5,918 bases of DNA. Origin: Candidatus Sulfopaludibacter sp. SbA3 (GTDB taxonomy: Bacteria; Acidobacteriota; Vicinamibacteria; Vicinamibacterales; UBA2999). Below the pieces are notes generated by a model. That model did not search any database, had not been told where the DNA came from, and was given only the letters and a program-made list of their open reading frames with translations. Position 1 is the first letter of the stretch. Every line of letters starts with the position of its first letter. Both the position numbers and the translations under genes were made by a program. Of the stretch, positions 5,671 to 5,918 are shown in pieces. The DNA lies in contig CAMBHC010000187.1 of the NCBI GenBank assembly GCA_945866285.1, positions 1-5,918 on the forward strand, read 5' to 3'.

Positions 5671-5918
5671 ATGCAGTGGTCGCCGAGATATTCACTGGGA
5701 CTGCCCCAGCCGGCCGGAGCGGATAGCACGGCAACAACCGCCATCGAGATCCCCGGCGTGACCAGCGTGACGGCGAGGATGGGCGGGCGCCTGACTCACG
5801 CGTTCACGCGTGTTCGCAACGGTGACGCCGAGTACAGACTTGAACGGGTGACGGCCGGGGGCCGCACCATCATCACGCAGCGCGTCGCGGCAGGCTTGAA
5901 CCAGCAACTGGGACGGCA
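5671..5918 (+). CDS. Possible hypothetical protein, 3' end beyond the window
   Basis: The frame from ATG 5671 is open to the right edge (82 full codons), and the same frame has no stop back to 5572. The other two plus-strand frames are closed by stops at 5724 and 5759. About 78% of third codon positions are G or C, which fits real coding in GC-rich DNA. The translation begins MQWSPRYSLGLPQP and continues with a Thr/Val/Arg/Gly-rich stretch, such as EYRLERVTAGGRTIITQRV, that could form beta strands. There is no signal peptide, membrane segment or motif I recognise, and no clear ribosome binding site. It could be the start of a new gene, an internal part of a gene with a start I cannot see, or a decayed remnant. 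Confidence 0.35.
   Translation, partial: MQWSPRYSLGLPQPAGADSTATTAIEIPGVTSVTARMGGRLTHAFTRVRNGDAEYRLERVTAGGRTIITQRVAAGLNQQLGR

Noticed and set aside
5692..5907. Minus-strand 71-codon open frame at the right end
   Set aside because: No recognisable features or promoter; it looks like the antisense shadow of the plus-strand open frame, which has more coding-like third positions.

Overview
The window is high-GC bacterial DNA with dense genes and no rRNA, tRNA, insertion sequence or CRISPR array that I can see. GC-rich codon use, weak or absent Shine-Dalgarno sequences, a lipoprotein amidohydrolase and a large polytopic membrane protein of a type I recall from soil Acidobacteriota would fit that phylum (for example Vicinamibacteria). 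This is an inference from style, not a phylogenetic result.

Layout from left to right. (1) The C-terminal 334 codons of an imidazolonepropionase-like metal-dependent amidohydrolase on the plus strand enter from the left edge and stop at 1005. (2) A 17-bp tandem repeat (1015-1112) fills nearly all of the gap between this gene and its convergent neighbour. (3) A minus-strand gene (1113-2798) encodes a D-aminoacylase / N-acyl-D-amino-acid deacylase family lipoprotein. It belongs to a branch whose usual HxH metal motif reads QGQ. (4) Around 2785-2835 are two divergent, overlapping promoters that share one TATA core. The minus-strand promoter has a 17-bp spacer and would start transcription at or next to the ATG, giving a leaderless mRNA. 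(5) A plus-strand gene ending at 3960 encodes a fold-type II PLP enzyme closely resembling diaminopropionate ammonia-lyase (E. coli YgeX), with Glu at the position of the catalytic Asp120. Its start codon is unresolved. (6) Overlapping it by ATGA is a 538-residue polytopic membrane protein (3957-5573) resembling uncharacterised GT-C-type glycosyltransferases. (7) The last 345 bases hold about 100 bases with no clear feature, then an open frame from 5671 that runs off the right edge and may be the start or body of another gene.

How the genes may work together: the divergent deacylase and ammonia-lyase make a plausible two-step route for N-acylated D-amino acids. The lipoprotein would remove the acyl group outside the inner membrane, and the PLP enzyme would eliminate ammonia from the freed amino acid in the cytosol. 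The shared promoter core would tie their expression together. The membrane protein appears translationally coupled to the lyase but has no obvious biochemical link to it. I found no convincing new multi-gene defence or mobile system. The most unusual points are the promoter/start arrangement at 2785-2835, the active-site substitutions in the two enzymes, and the 17-bp repeat.
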